DNA from: Methanofastidiosum sp964630765
Lineage (GTDB): Archaea > Methanobacteriota_B > Thermococci > Methanofastidiosales > Methanofastidiosaceae
Assembly: GCA_964630765.1 (NCBI GenBank)
Contig: CAZVXE010000025.1
Coordinates: 1 to 19,216, forward strand
Length of the DNA: 19,216 nucleotides
Direction of reading: 5' to 3'
Positions 1 to 6,597 of this stretch are shown here, piece by piece. Positions within the stretch are counted from its first letter, which is position 1, and every line of letters starts with the position of its first letter. The notes beneath the pieces were generated by a model. It saw only the letters and a list, made by a program, of their open reading frames with translations. It ran no database searches and was not told where the DNA came from. The position numbers and the translations under genes are program-made.

Positions 1-15
1 AAGTTAGGTAGATTT

Positions 16-309
16 ATGAGTTCAATTAGGATGATAGTTCTTGATGTTTTAAAACCTCATAAACCAATACTCCCCGATTTTGCAAATAAGTTATCTGAAA
101 TCCCTGGGATTATAGGTGTCAATATCTCCGTCGTTGAGATAGATCAAAAAACTGAAACAGTGAAACTTTCGATACAAGGGGATTCAATTGATTATGAGTT
201 ATTAAAAGAGGAAATAGAAAAGCTCGGTGGAACTGTCCACAGCATAGATAAAGTTGCAGCAGGTAAAAGGATTATACCTGAAGTTGAAACTTTACAGGAC
301 AGATCTTAA
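16..309 (+). CDS. DUF211 family protein
   Basis: A 97-residue protein that I recognise as the archaeal DUF211 family. It begins with the typical M-S-S-I-R-M-I-V-L-D-V-L-K-P-H segment and has a ferredoxin-like beta-alpha-beta pattern throughout. The family is small, found mostly in archaea, and has no established biochemical role; it resembles small ligand-binding or regulatory folds such as ACT, but that is inference. The ATG at 16 is preceded by AGGT at 6-9, a usable Shine-Dalgarno site. Upstream context is cut off by the window edge. It converges with the SRP19 gene, whose stop lies only 2 bases away, so no room remains for a long terminator. Confidence 0.85.
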   Translation: MSSIRMIVLDVLKPHKPILPDFANKLSEIPGIIGVNISVVEIDQKTETVKLSIQGDSIDYELLKEEIEKLGGTVHSIDKVAAGKRIIPEVETLQDRS

Positions 310-311
310 GT

Positions 312-596
312 TCAGCCCCTGTTTTTTCTTATCTCTTTTGATATTTTTCTAAGTATCTCATTTTTGGAGAACTTTTTTTCAACTATGAATCTCCCAAGAT
401 TTCTGTCATCTTTTCCCTGCTCCTTAGGGTACCTTGAGTTCTTCTCAATCTCATGCTTTATCCCAGTAGCGTCGAGAGCTTTTTTAATCTCATCGAATTT
501 TGGGTGGTCCAATGCCAAATTTTTTGGAAGTTTTCTACCGTCTTTCTTTGAAAGATTTTTATCAAGATAAGATGGCCATATTATATAGTCCTTCAA
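312..596 (-). CDS. srp19: Signal recognition particle protein SRP19
   Basis: The 94-residue product matches archaeal SRP19. It binds the tips of helices 6 and 8 of 7S RNA and primes loading of SRP54 for targeting of membrane and secreted proteins. The family pattern is visible: I-I-W-P-S-Y-L-D near the N-terminus, K-K-D-G-R-K-L-P-K (residues 17-25), a Y-P-K segment near residue 57, then G-R-F-I-V-E and a basic C-terminal tail. The length is normal for archaea. The start is TTG (594-596), chosen because a strong GGGGGATC Shine-Dalgarno match lies just upstream (complement of about 600-607) and no ATG is better placed. A minus-strand TATA box at about 634-642 would give a leader of roughly 16 bases. 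Confidence 0.93.
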   Translation of the reverse strand: MKDYIIWPSYLDKNLSKKDGRKLPKNLALDHPKFDEIKKALDATGIKHEIEKNSRYPKEQGKDDRNLGRFIVEKKFSKNEILRKISKEIRKNRG

Positions 597-612
597 AATG
601 ATCCCCCTAAGC

Positions 613-620
613 TTTTAAAT
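613..620 (+). promoter_or_regulatory. TATA box, hypA promoter
   Basis: TTTTAAAT lies about 43 bases before the hypA ATG. Transcription starting some 25 bases downstream of it (about 642) leaves a short leader that contains the GGTGA ribosome binding site at 650-654. It interleaves with the oppositely directed SRP19 TATA box. Called by eye from the consensus. Confidence 0.5.
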
Positions 621-633
621 AATCATTTGACAG

Positions 634-642
634 AATATAAAA
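634..642 (-). promoter_or_regulatory. TATA box, SRP19 promoter
   Basis: Read on the minus strand the sequence is CTTTTATATTC, a good archaeal TATA match. A start about 25 bases downstream (about 611) leaves a short leader that carries the strong GGGGGATC Shine-Dalgarno site before the TTG start of the SRP19 gene. It lies inside the predicted hypA promoter, so the two genes have overlapping divergent promoters. Confidence 0.5.
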
Positions 643-658
643 GTGTATTGGTGAATTT

Positions 659-1021
659 ATGCATGAACTTTCCCTTGCCGATGGCATGTTAAAGACTGTA
701 TTGGAGGCAGCAAAAAAAGAAAAGGCCAAGAAAATTAAATCAATTAAGCTAGAGATGGGTGAGATCCTCTTAGTCAATACTGAGCAGCTTACCTTCTGTT
801 TTGATGTAATTTCAAAAGGAACAATCGCAGAAGATGCCAAACTCGATATAATCTATCTAAAACCAAGAGTTCACTGCAACAAGTGCAACAAGGAATTCAA
901 TATTAAATCTGATAAAGATTTTCCCATACTTGCAATGACCTGTGAGTGCGGCTCAAATGATGTCACAATACTCTCCGGTAGGGAGTTTAACATCAAATCT
1001 ATCAAAATTGAAGAGGATTAA
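659..1021 (+). CDS. hypA: Hydrogenase nickel incorporation protein HypA
   Basis: A 120-residue HypA, the cytoplasmic metallochaperone that works with HypB to deliver nickel to the large subunit of NiFe hydrogenases. The N-terminal M-H-E-L-S gives the conserved nickel-binding His2. The C-terminal half carries a zinc site: C-N-K-C (residues 73-76) and a second cysteine pair at T-C-E-C-G-S (about residue 100). The second pair is spaced CxC, where most HypA proteins I know have CxxC. A GGTGA ribosome binding site at 650-654 supports the ATG at 659. The gene's 3' end overlaps the convergent aminotransferase gene by 4 bases. No hydrogenase or other hyp gene lies in the window, so its target enzyme is not visible here. 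Confidence 0.93.
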   Translation: MHELSLADGMLKTVLEAAKKEKAKKIKSIKLEMGEILLVNTEQLTFCFDVISKGTIAEDAKLDIIYLKPRVHCNKCNKEFNIKSDKDFPILAMTCECGSNDVTILSGREFNIKSIKIEED

Positions 1022-2184
1022 TTTTTAGAAAGAAACCTTTCTATCCTGTCGCACGCTTCATTTATCTTATCTTTTTTGAGGGGGTATGCAAGTCTCACAA
1101 AGTCATCAGAGTATGGGCCAAATGCAGCTCCAGGAACCGTGACAACCTTTTCTTGATTCAACAGTTTTTCAGAAAACTCTTCTGACTTCATTTTTGTTTG
1201 TGATATGTTCATAAATAAATAGAATGCACCTTCAGGTTTGATTGCACTTACTTCGTTCATCTCCTGAATTCTTTTCAAAAGTAGGTCTCTCCTATCCCTA
1301 AATTCGTCCCGCATATTATCAACAAAATGCTGAGGCCCTTTTAGGGCTTCCAAGGCGCCAAACTGCGCGAATGTATTATTGCATACCGGGCCGTACATGT
1401 GCAGTTTTAGCATTCTATCAAATAGGCTTTCATCCTTTGAAGAGAGGTATCCAACTCTCCACCCAGTCATAGAATAAGTTTTAGAAAATGAGTTAACTGT
1501 TATAACATTCTCTTCCATACCGTTAAGAGATGCCATGCTCACGTGTTTTTTGCCATCATAGATAAGACTCTCATAAACTTCATCAGATATCACTTTTAGA
1601 TTGTATTCCATGATAATATCTGAAATCTTCTCCAAGTCATTTTTGCTCATGACTGCGCCTGTTGGATTTGATGGGGAATTTAGTATCAATAGTTCTGTCT
1701 TTTCAGTTATTTTTTCTTCTAGAAGTTCAGGATTTAAGATAAAGTTTTCATCTTCCTTGCATTCAACTTCTATTGGGATTCCCCCAGAAAGCATAACTGT
1801 CGGAACATAGGCAACAAATGCGGGCGATGGAACAATGACTCCATCTCCGGTCTTAATTGATGACTGGATTGCAAGGGATAAGGCTTCTCCTCCGCCGATA
1901 GTGACCATGATTTCATTTTCAGATACATCAATGCTGTTTTGTTTTTTCATCTTTTCAGAAATGGCCTGCCTCAACTCTAAAATTCCAGAATTTGGAGAAT
2001 AGTAAGTTTTTCCCTCTTTTAGGGCTTTAATAGCAGCTTCAATTATGTGCGGTGGCGTGTCAAAATCGGGCTCCCCTATCCCAAGACTTATGATGCCCTC
2101 CATGCTCTGTGCAAGGTCAAATAATTTTCTGATACCCGATTTTGGTATCTTGTCTAGAGATGACGATATAGAATGTTCCGACAT
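1018..2184 (-). CDS. PLP-dependent class I/II aminotransferase
   Basis: A 388-residue fold-type I aminotransferase, cytoplasmic, of the aspartate aminotransferase-like branch (COG0436). Visible landmarks are S-N-P-T-G at residues 172-176 (the Asn contacts the cofactor), D-E-V-Y at 201-204 (Asp pairs with the pyridine nitrogen), the PLP lysine Lys235 in N-S-F-S-K-T-Y-S-M-T-G-W-R-V-G-Y, and a C-terminal F-V-R-L-A-Y-P with the carboxylate-binding Arg. Length is typical. The amino-acid substrate cannot be fixed from sequence alone; aspartate, alanine and aromatic specificities all occur among close relatives. The ATG at 2184 has a GAGGAAGAG site just upstream. The gene sits 11 bases after rfcL and is probably cotranscribed, with no obvious functional link to the clamp loader. 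Confidence 0.9.
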   Translation of the reverse strand: MSEHSISSSLDKIPKSGIRKLFDLAQSMEGIISLGIGEPDFDTPPHIIEAAIKALKEGKTYYSPNSGILELRQAISEKMKKQNSIDVSENEIMVTIGGGEALSLAIQSSIKTGDGVIVPSPAFVAYVPTVMLSGGIPIEVECKEDENFILNPELLEEKITEKTELLILNSPSNPTGAVMSKNDLEKISDIIMEYNLKVISDEVYESLIYDGKKHVSMASLNGMEENVITVNSFSKTYSMTGWRVGYLSSKDESLFDRMLKLHMYGPVCNNTFAQFGALEALKGPQHFVDNMRDEFRDRRDLLLKRIQEMNEVSAIKPEGAFYLFMNISQTKMKSEEFSEKLLNQEKVVTVPGAAFGPYSDDFVRLAYPLKKDKINEACDRIERFLSKN

Positions 2185-2195
2185 ATTCTCTTCCT

Positions 2196-3452
2196 CTAAA
2201 AGTCAAAAAGTGTTTTTTGTTGATTCTTTTGCTTGTCCTCTTTCTGTTTTTCCGTTTCTTTCGGGAGTTCCTTTTCTTTTTGAGCAGCTTCTTTCTTTGA
2301 TTCTATTTTTTTGTCAGTTGTTATTGGAACTGCCTCAATTTTCTCCTTCTTTTCTGGCTCCTTTAAAAGCTCTTCTCTTGCCAATTCAATTTTCCTATAA
2401 TTTTTCTCATCAATAAATTTTATTTCTTCCATNNNNNNNNNNNNNNNNNNNNNNNNNNNNNNNNNNNNNNNNNNNNNNNNNNNNNNNNNNNNNNNNNNNN
2501 NNNNNNNNNNNNNNNNNNNNNNNNNNNNNNNNGCAACAGATACTCCGCCAGTCATAAGGTCTGATGCATACTTCCACATGGAATAGTTCCTAGTGTTAAA
2601 AGCCCTTTTCAGGTAAATATCTGCCTTTGAAAGAAGGCCCATAGCTTGAAGTAGATCTTTTCCTCTGTACGCCTTGGGCGTGTTTTCGTCAATCCAAAGA
2701 AGAAGCTCATCCGGTTTTTTATCAACATCAAAAAAGTCTTTCCTGACATCAATTGAGTTTGACATGTAAAGTTTTGATAGGGCCTCGAATATGGAAGCCT
2801 CTGTGTCCCTTGAGCCAACTAACTTCTCATCGCCTTTCACTACTTTGCTACCTAACGAATCAAGGTCATTAATTGCTGCACGCATATCCCCTGTCGACTG
2901 CTCTGCTATCTTCATGAGGGTTTCATCCTCCACATGAATACCTTCGGCTACAACTATCTCTTTCAATCTGGCAAAGACAGTCCTCGATTGAAGTCTTTTG
3001 AACTGGACAAGCTTACAGTTGTCTCTTATAGCCTGAGATACTTCCCAGTAGCTGTTTGCAGTAAGAATGATTGGATTTTGTGTATTCTTTATTATCTCAA
3101 GTAAAGCCTTTGCCCCTCCAAAATCTTCTTTTCCGTGAATATTATCTGCTTCGTCCAGTAAAATTATTTTCTTGTAGCCAAAAAGGGTCTTTGAAGTAGA
3201 GGCGTTGCCAACAATTCTGTTCAATACAGTCTGGTCCCTTTTATCGCTGGCATTTAGCTCTATTAAATCATATCCAAGCTCTTTTGACAATACCTTTACC
3301 ATCGTAGTCTTGCCGCTGCCGGGCGGGCCATAAATTAGAAGTGCTTTTTTTTCTGTTCCCCAGGTATTTATCCATGCTAGAATATCCTTTACAAGTGCCT
3401 GTTGACCTTTTATCTCAGAAAAATTTTTTGGGAAGTATTTTTCAACAAGCAT
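2196..3452 (-). CDS. rfcL: Replication factor C large subunit (clamp loader), with assembly gap
   Basis: The AAA+ large subunit of the archaeal clamp loader, which with RfcS opens PCNA and places it on primed DNA. From the ATG at 3452 the protein has Walker A G-P-P-G-S-G-K-T-T (residues 42-50), the N-A-S-D-K-R-D segment (67-73), Walker B L-L-D-E-A-D (98-103) and a sensor motif G-D-M-R-A-A-I-N-D. After a Lys/Glu-rich linker it ends in Q-K-T-L-F-D-F, a PCNA-interacting (PIP) box as known for this family. A longer ORF starting at 3524 would overlap rfcS by 65 bases and add residues absent from the family, so I use 3452; AGGATAA lies just upstream. The 100-N gap interrupts the C-terminal region, so the true length is unknown. 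Confidence 0.93.
   Translation of the reverse strand: MLVEKYFPKNFSEIKGQQALVKDILAWINTWGTEKKALLIYGPPGSGKTTMVKVLSKELGYDLIELNASDKRDQTVLNRIVGNASTSKTLFGYKKIILLDEADNIHGKEDFGGAKALLEIIKNTQNPIILTANSYWEVSQAIRDNCKLVQFKRLQSRTVFARLKEIVVAEGIHVEDETLMKIAEQSTGDMRAAINDLDSLGSKVVKGDEKLVGSRDTEASIFEALSKLYMSNSIDVRKDFFDVDKKPDELLLWIDENTPKAYRGKDLLQAMGLLSKADIYLKRAFNTRNYSMWKYASDLMTGGVSVXXXXXXXXXXXXXXXXXXXXXXXXXXXXXXXXXXMEEIKFIDEKNYRKIELAREELLKEPEKKEKIEAVPITTDKKIESKKEAAQKEKELPKETEKQKEDKQKNQQKTLFDF
2433..2532. other. Assembly gap of 100 Ns inside rfcL
   Basis: Exactly 100 consecutive Ns, the usual placeholder for a scaffold gap of unknown size. Both flanks code for RfcL in the frame that results, but that agreement may be chance. 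The flanks end at M-T-G-G-V-S-V and resume at M-E-E-I-K-F-I, which in homologues I recall are separated by roughly 70-80 residues and not 33. The missing DNA is therefore probably longer than drawn. Confidence 0.95.
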
Positions 3453-3459
3453 ATTATCG

Positions 3460-4407
3460 TTATCCTGTGGAAAGATTGGCGAGAAGGTATTCAAGCTGGA
3501 TAAATTCATTTGCGCCCTGCACAAGCCTGAAATCTGCCTCGCCTATCATATCAACAATTCTAACTTTTTCTTTGTCAGAAACTTCTAAATTGAAAGTTTC
3601 TCTGTGCATCTGCATTATTATATCTTCACCGGACAATCCCTGCCCCAAAAGAAGTTCCTGAAGTATCTTTCTCGATGAAATGAAATCGCCAGACAGGGCG
3701 ACTTTCATCATGTTTTTTATCTCTTCAGGTTTCGCCCTTGAAGAGACTTGGTATACTAAACTTTCTGTTATTGAGTCCCCTATGCCTGATGAAGACTGGA
3801 GGGCGTTTATCGCCTTTCTCATGTCCCCTTCAGAAACATAGGCAATCGCATCAAGTCCATCTTCCTTAAGGTCAATTTTTTCTTCTTTGGCTATCTTTCT
3901 AACCATGGTCTTTACAGCATCAGTTGACAATGGACCGAATCTGAATACTGCACATCTCGATTGGATTGGGTCAATGATCCTTGAGGAATAATTACATGAA
4001 AGGATGAATCTGCAGGTGGAAGTATAGACCTCCATAGTTCTCCTCAAAGCATTTTGAGCATCCGAGGTAAGTGCATCAGACTCATCTAAAAATATTATCT
4101 TGAAATCTCCACCTATTGGTTTAGTTCTTGCAAAGTCCTTAATTTTCTCCCTCACAACGTTTATACCTCTCTCATCCGAGGCATTTGTCTCCTGGAAATT
4201 TTGCTTCCAATACTCACCAAAAATCTCCTTTGCAAGAGCTATGGCCGCTGTAGTCTTTCCAACCCCGGGAGGGCCAGCAAATAGCAAGTGTGGCATTGAT
4301 TTCTTATCAACATAAGATTTAAGTCTTCTAATTATTGGATCTCTTCCAACTATATCATCAAGCTTTTGAGGCCTGTACTTCTCTGTCCAGGGTTTTTCAA
4401 ACTCCAT
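3460..4407 (-). CDS. rfcS: Replication factor C small subunit
   Basis: The 315-residue RfcS, four copies of which combine with one RfcL to load the PCNA sliding clamp. In order: the RFC box W-T-E-K-Y-R-P (residues 7-13), Walker A G-P-P-G-V-G-K-T (45-52), N-A-S-D-E-R-G (75-81), Walker B L-D-E-S-D (107-111), the S-R-C motif with its arginine finger (150-152) and sensor 2 G-D-M-R-K-A-I-N (194-201). Walker B reads DESD where archaeal RfcS usually has DEAD; Asp-Glu, the functional pair, is kept. No intein is present although this gene often hosts one. It is the first gene of an rfcS-rfcL-aminotransferase operon, with rfcL starting 7 bases after its stop. Confidence 0.96.
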   Translation of the reverse strand: MEFEKPWTEKYRPQKLDDIVGRDPIIRRLKSYVDKKSMPHLLFAGPPGVGKTTAAIALAKEIFGEYWKQNFQETNASDERGINVVREKIKDFARTKPIGGDFKIIFLDESDALTSDAQNALRRTMEVYTSTCRFILSCNYSSRIIDPIQSRCAVFRFGPLSTDAVKTMVRKIAKEEKIDLKEDGLDAIAYVSEGDMRKAINALQSSSGIGDSITESLVYQVSSRAKPEEIKNMMKVALSGDFISSRKILQELLLGQGLSGEDIIMQMHRETFNLEVSDKEKVRIVDMIGEADFRLVQGANEFIQLEYLLANLSTG

Positions 4408-4435
4408 TAACTCACAACCAATTATGTTAATTATC

Positions 4436-4447
4436 TAAAATATTTAA
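4436..4447 (-). promoter_or_regulatory. TATA box, rfcS operon promoter
   Basis: Read on the minus strand the sequence is TTAAATATTTTA. The predicted transcription start about 25 bases downstream falls near 4415, giving a leader of under 10 bases before the rfcS ATG at 4407. It sits just beyond the stop codon of the kinase gene, separating the two minus-strand operons. Confidence 0.45.
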
Positions 4448-4450
4448 GTC

Positions 4451-5140
4451 TTATTGGATATTTCTGATAAGATCTACTATATTTGAGTTGGATTTATACT
4501 CTTTTAAAAGTGTCTTAATGAAATCTTCTTGAAAATCAAAAATCTCCTTTATTCTCTCCCTAACAAGGCAGTCTGATAGGAAGCACATTGATAAGAAAGA
4601 GGTGACATTTTTCGGAGTATTTGAGAAATGGGCCTTTTCAAAATCAATTATGACGTTTTTTGTTCCGCAAATAATATGCTTTCCACCTTGAATTTGTCTG
4701 TGATTTATCCCGGCTCTATCTAGAGCATTGCACTGTCTTGTGATATCAAAGATGTCTCCTCTATCGAACTTCCCCTCAATTAATAGATCCCCTTCTATAT
4801 ATTCCATTATGATGTAGTTATCATCATACCCGTATATCTTTGGCCCAACACCACATTCATTGGCCTTAATCAAATAATAAGCTTCCTTCTTAAGAGAGCC
4901 TTTCCTTTCAGAGTCGGACCTTTCAATTTTGATTGATACATTTTTGTTTTCGTAGTTTCCCAAAAAAATAATTGAGGTATTACCTTTGCCCATTGCCCGA
5001 TCGGACCCAAGTTCAACTCTACCAAAAGAATAGATATTATCGACACCTTTTTCAAAAAGAGACTCTTTCAGCGCGGATGCCCGCTCATGAGAAAAAGTGG
5101 GGTAATCAATTGTCCTTATGTCGCTTAAGGTAGTTTCCAT
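4451..5140 (-). CDS. Atypical protein-kinase-like protein (COG2112 type)
   Basis: A 229-residue protein with the outline of a small eukaryotic-type kinase, resembling the archaeal 'predicted Ser/Thr kinase' group COG2112. I see a glycine-rich loop G-K-G-N-T-S (residues 51-56), the ATP-anchoring Lys71 in V-S-I-K-I-E-R, a possible helix-C glutamate at Glu86, and a hinge I-I-M-E-Y-I-E-G (110-117). The catalytic HRD motif is replaced by H-R-Q (147-149) and DFG by D-F-E (166-168). The metal-binding Asp is kept but the usual catalytic base is Gln, so it may phosphorylate by another mechanism, or act as an ATP-binding regulator or small-molecule kinase. Its ATG directly abuts the stop of the deaminase gene, so it is the last gene of the thyX operon. 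Substrate unknown. Confidence 0.75.
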   Translation of the reverse strand: METTLSDIRTIDYPTFSHERASALKESLFEKGVDNIYSFGRVELGSDRAMGKGNTSIIFLGNYENKNVSIKIERSDSERKGSLKKEAYYLIKANECGVGPKIYGYDDNYIIMEYIEGDLLIEGKFDRGDIFDITRQCNALDRAGINHRQIQGGKHIICGTKNVIIDFEKAHFSNTPKNVTSFLSMCFLSDCLVRERIKEIFDFQEDFIKTLLKEYKSNSNIVDLIRNIQ

Positions 5141-5593
5141 CTAATCAGTTAAGAGCAATTTTTTTACCCTGACACCGGCATCCCTTATCATGCTCATTTT
5201 TATTTCATTGTCAAGGTCATAATCTCTTCCATAAACTATTTCTTTTACGCCTGCATTTATTAGAATTTTTGTGCATGACATGCAGGGAAAATGAGTCGAG
5301 TAAACAGTTGAATTTTCAGTTGAAACACCATGTATCGCAGCTTGAATTATTGTATTCTGTTCTGCATGAACACCCCTACACAAATGAGATTTCTCAAGAG
5401 AGCCAAGAGTCTGCCTAAGGCATGTTTCTTCTGAGCAGTGAGGGAGACCTCTTGGGGCACCGTTGTAACCTGTAGATATGATGTAGCCTTCCTTAACTAA
5501 TACTGCCCCGACATGCTGTTTTATGCATGTAGACCGTTTCTTTACTAACTCTGCAATACTCATAAAATATGTGTCAATATCCATCCTTGCCAT
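5141..5593 (-). CDS. dCMP deaminase (ComE/dCMP deaminase family)
   Basis: A zinc-dependent cytidine/deoxycytidylate deaminase of about 150 residues. It would convert dCMP to dUMP, the substrate of the thymidylate synthase encoded immediately upstream. The zinc site is clear: H-A-E-Q-N (residues 76-80, His ligand and catalytic Glu) and P-C-M-S-C (103-107, two Cys ligands). The early V-G-A-V-L-V-K-E-G and T-G-Y-N-G-A-P-R-G segments are typical of the family. The open frame extends upstream to 5629, but that would overlap thyX by 23 bases. I choose the ATG at 5593; the ATG at 5584 is also possible, and neither has a convincing Shine-Dalgarno site. A role as tRNA or other nucleobase deaminase is less likely because of the dCMP-type spacing and the neighbour. 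Confidence 0.9.
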   Translation of the reverse strand: MARMDIDTYFMSIAELVKKRSTCIKQHVGAVLVKEGYIISTGYNGAPRGLPHCSEETCLRQTLGSLEKSHLCRGVHAEQNTIIQAAIHGVSTENSTVYSTHFPCMSCTKILINAGVKEIVYGRDYDLDNEIKMSMIRDAGVRVKKLLLTD

Positions 5594-5606
5594 AAAAATC
5601 ACACTA

Positions 5607-6326
5607 TTACTTAAAAAATTCTTTAACAATTATCCTTCTTTCATCAATATTTTTCCCTTCAAACAGTTTGTAACAATTACAAGAAGCTTTACCCTCTGTG
5701 CATATGCCCTCACTGATACATTTTGGTCCTGATGATTCAAATAATGCCGGTGAGACTTCAAGAACTTGATACAGCATTTCCCACGCCATATCCCTAATTT
5801 CCCACTGTGCTCTGTTGCAACACCTGAGATTAAAGAAATGCAGTAACTCTCTTGCATTCATTGTCATTACAAGATTAGTTTTAATGGCATTGGGGAGCAC
5901 AAATCTTGCATCTTCAGGAGCTATTCCTAATTCAAGCAGTTTCTTATAACTCTCGCTATTATTATTAAGACTCTTATTGAATATATCTTCTGCAGTTTTA
6001 TTCTTCTTAATCGAAGGAGGGGTAACAAATGGAACATCTTCCATCTTTACATATCTCTGGCTCTGCTGGGTGAAAGAAGCTATCCTGTGCCTTACTAACT
6101 GGTGGGAGCATGCCCTAGAAATGCCTTCTATAGAAAAAGTAAAACTTGCATGCTCTATAACTGAATAATGACCATATCCAACAACCCTCTGAATTCTCTT
6201 TTTTGCATTATCTGCGTCTATTTCACTCAACATATCAGAAGGAGTTCCTTCCTTCATCGATGTAAGGGCTGCAACAGCGCACACTTTTTCAGGGTTTTGG
6301 GTATGCTCTAAAAGAACAACTTTCAT
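5607..6326 (-). CDS. thyX: Flavin-dependent thymidylate synthase ThyX
   Basis: A 239-residue FAD-dependent thymidylate synthase (EC 2.1.1.148). It methylates dUMP to dTMP using methylenetetrahydrofolate (or an archaeal pterin analogue) and NADPH. The signature R-H-R-I-A-S-F-T-Q-Q-S-Q-R occupies residues 79-91 and matches the RHRxxSxxxxSxR motif. Conserved G-H-Y-S-V-I-E-H (52-59) and a late N-A-R-E-L segment are also present. The C-terminus has a Cys-rich stretch (C-I-S-E-G-I-C, C-N-C) seen in some archaeal ThyX. I place the start at the ATG at 6326 and not the upstream TTG at 6344: a TATA box centred near 6351 predicts a transcript beginning almost exactly at 6326. No thyA-type gene is seen. 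Confidence 0.95.
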   Translation of the reverse strand: MKVVLLEHTQNPEKVCAVAALTSMKEGTPSDMLSEIDADNAKKRIQRVVGYGHYSVIEHASFTFSIEGISRACSHQLVRHRIASFTQQSQRYVKMEDVPFVTPPSIKKNKTAEDIFNKSLNNNSESYKKLLELGIAPEDARFVLPNAIKTNLVMTMNARELLHFFNLRCCNRAQWEIRDMAWEMLYQVLEVSPALFESSGPKCISEGICTEGKASCNCYKLFEGKNIDERRIIVKEFFK

Positions 6327-6345
6327 TATACTAAATTGAGCCAAA

Positions 6346-6355
6346 TATTATATAA
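6346..6355 (-). promoter_or_regulatory. TATA box, thyX promoter (leaderless)
   Basis: Minus-strand TTATATAATA is a strong TATA match. Its centre lies about 25 bases from the thyX ATG at 6326, so the mRNA should start at or within a base or two of the start codon. That fits the absence of a Shine-Dalgarno site. Confidence 0.6.
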
Positions 6356-6378
6356 GATTAAGCATTTATAATTGAATA

Positions 6379-6572
6379 TCAAATATTGACTATAACCTAT
6401 AGTGCAATGGCAAATATTGATTATCAATAGTTTCATAGTATTTAAATAATACCCTCAATAATTTGAAAGGTATTATGCCATTTTTGTTTATATTTTGTAA
6501 TGATTTTGGAACATTGTTATATATTATCAATATCGAAAAGCTTATAAACTGGTAACTGTATATTGATTATCA
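6379..6572. repeat. Operator-like ATATTGATTATCA motif cluster
   Basis: The 271-base region between thyX and the 87-residue gene holds repeated copies of one motif. The best is a 15-base inverted repeat, TATTGAT-T-ATCAATA, at 6415-6429. ATATTGATTATCA recurs at 6560-6572 on the plus strand. GATATTGATAATA reads on the minus strand at 6522-6534. The nonamer AAATATTGA occurs at 6381-6389 and again at 6412-6420. The 6560-6572 copy overlaps the predicted start of the rightward transcript, as a repressor site would. The bound protein is unknown, and chance is a real possibility in such AT-rich DNA. Confidence 0.4.
6541..6549 (+). promoter_or_regulatory. BRE/TATA promoter of the 87-residue gene
   Basis: CTTATAAAC, preceded by a purine-rich CGAAAAG that fits a BRE. 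A start about 25 bases downstream (about 6570) leaves a leader of nearly 30 bases carrying GGTGAGG at 6587-6593 before the ATG at 6598. A copy of the operator-like motif (6560-6572) covers the predicted start site. Confidence 0.55.
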
Positions 6573-6597
6573 GCTACTAAAGGATAGGTGAGGTATT

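Noticed and set aside
2045..2416. A 123-codon plus-strand ORF antisense to the aminotransferase and rfcL ends
   Set aside because: It is Ser/Phe/Leu-rich in the way typical of the complement of a Lys/Glu-rich gene, spans two real genes, and has no ribosome binding site that I can support.
3453..3524. Longer N-terminus for RfcL starting at 3524
   Set aside because: It would overlap the rfcS coding end by 65 bases and add residues not seen in the family; the ATG at 3452 starts at the typical L-V-E-K-Y sequence.
6475..6555. A 26-codon ORF (M-P-F-L-F-I-F...) with GGTAT upstream in the thyX intergenic region
   Set aside because: It covers the predicted promoter of the next gene, has low-complexity Phe/Ile composition and only a weak ribosome binding site; it is more likely AT-rich noise.
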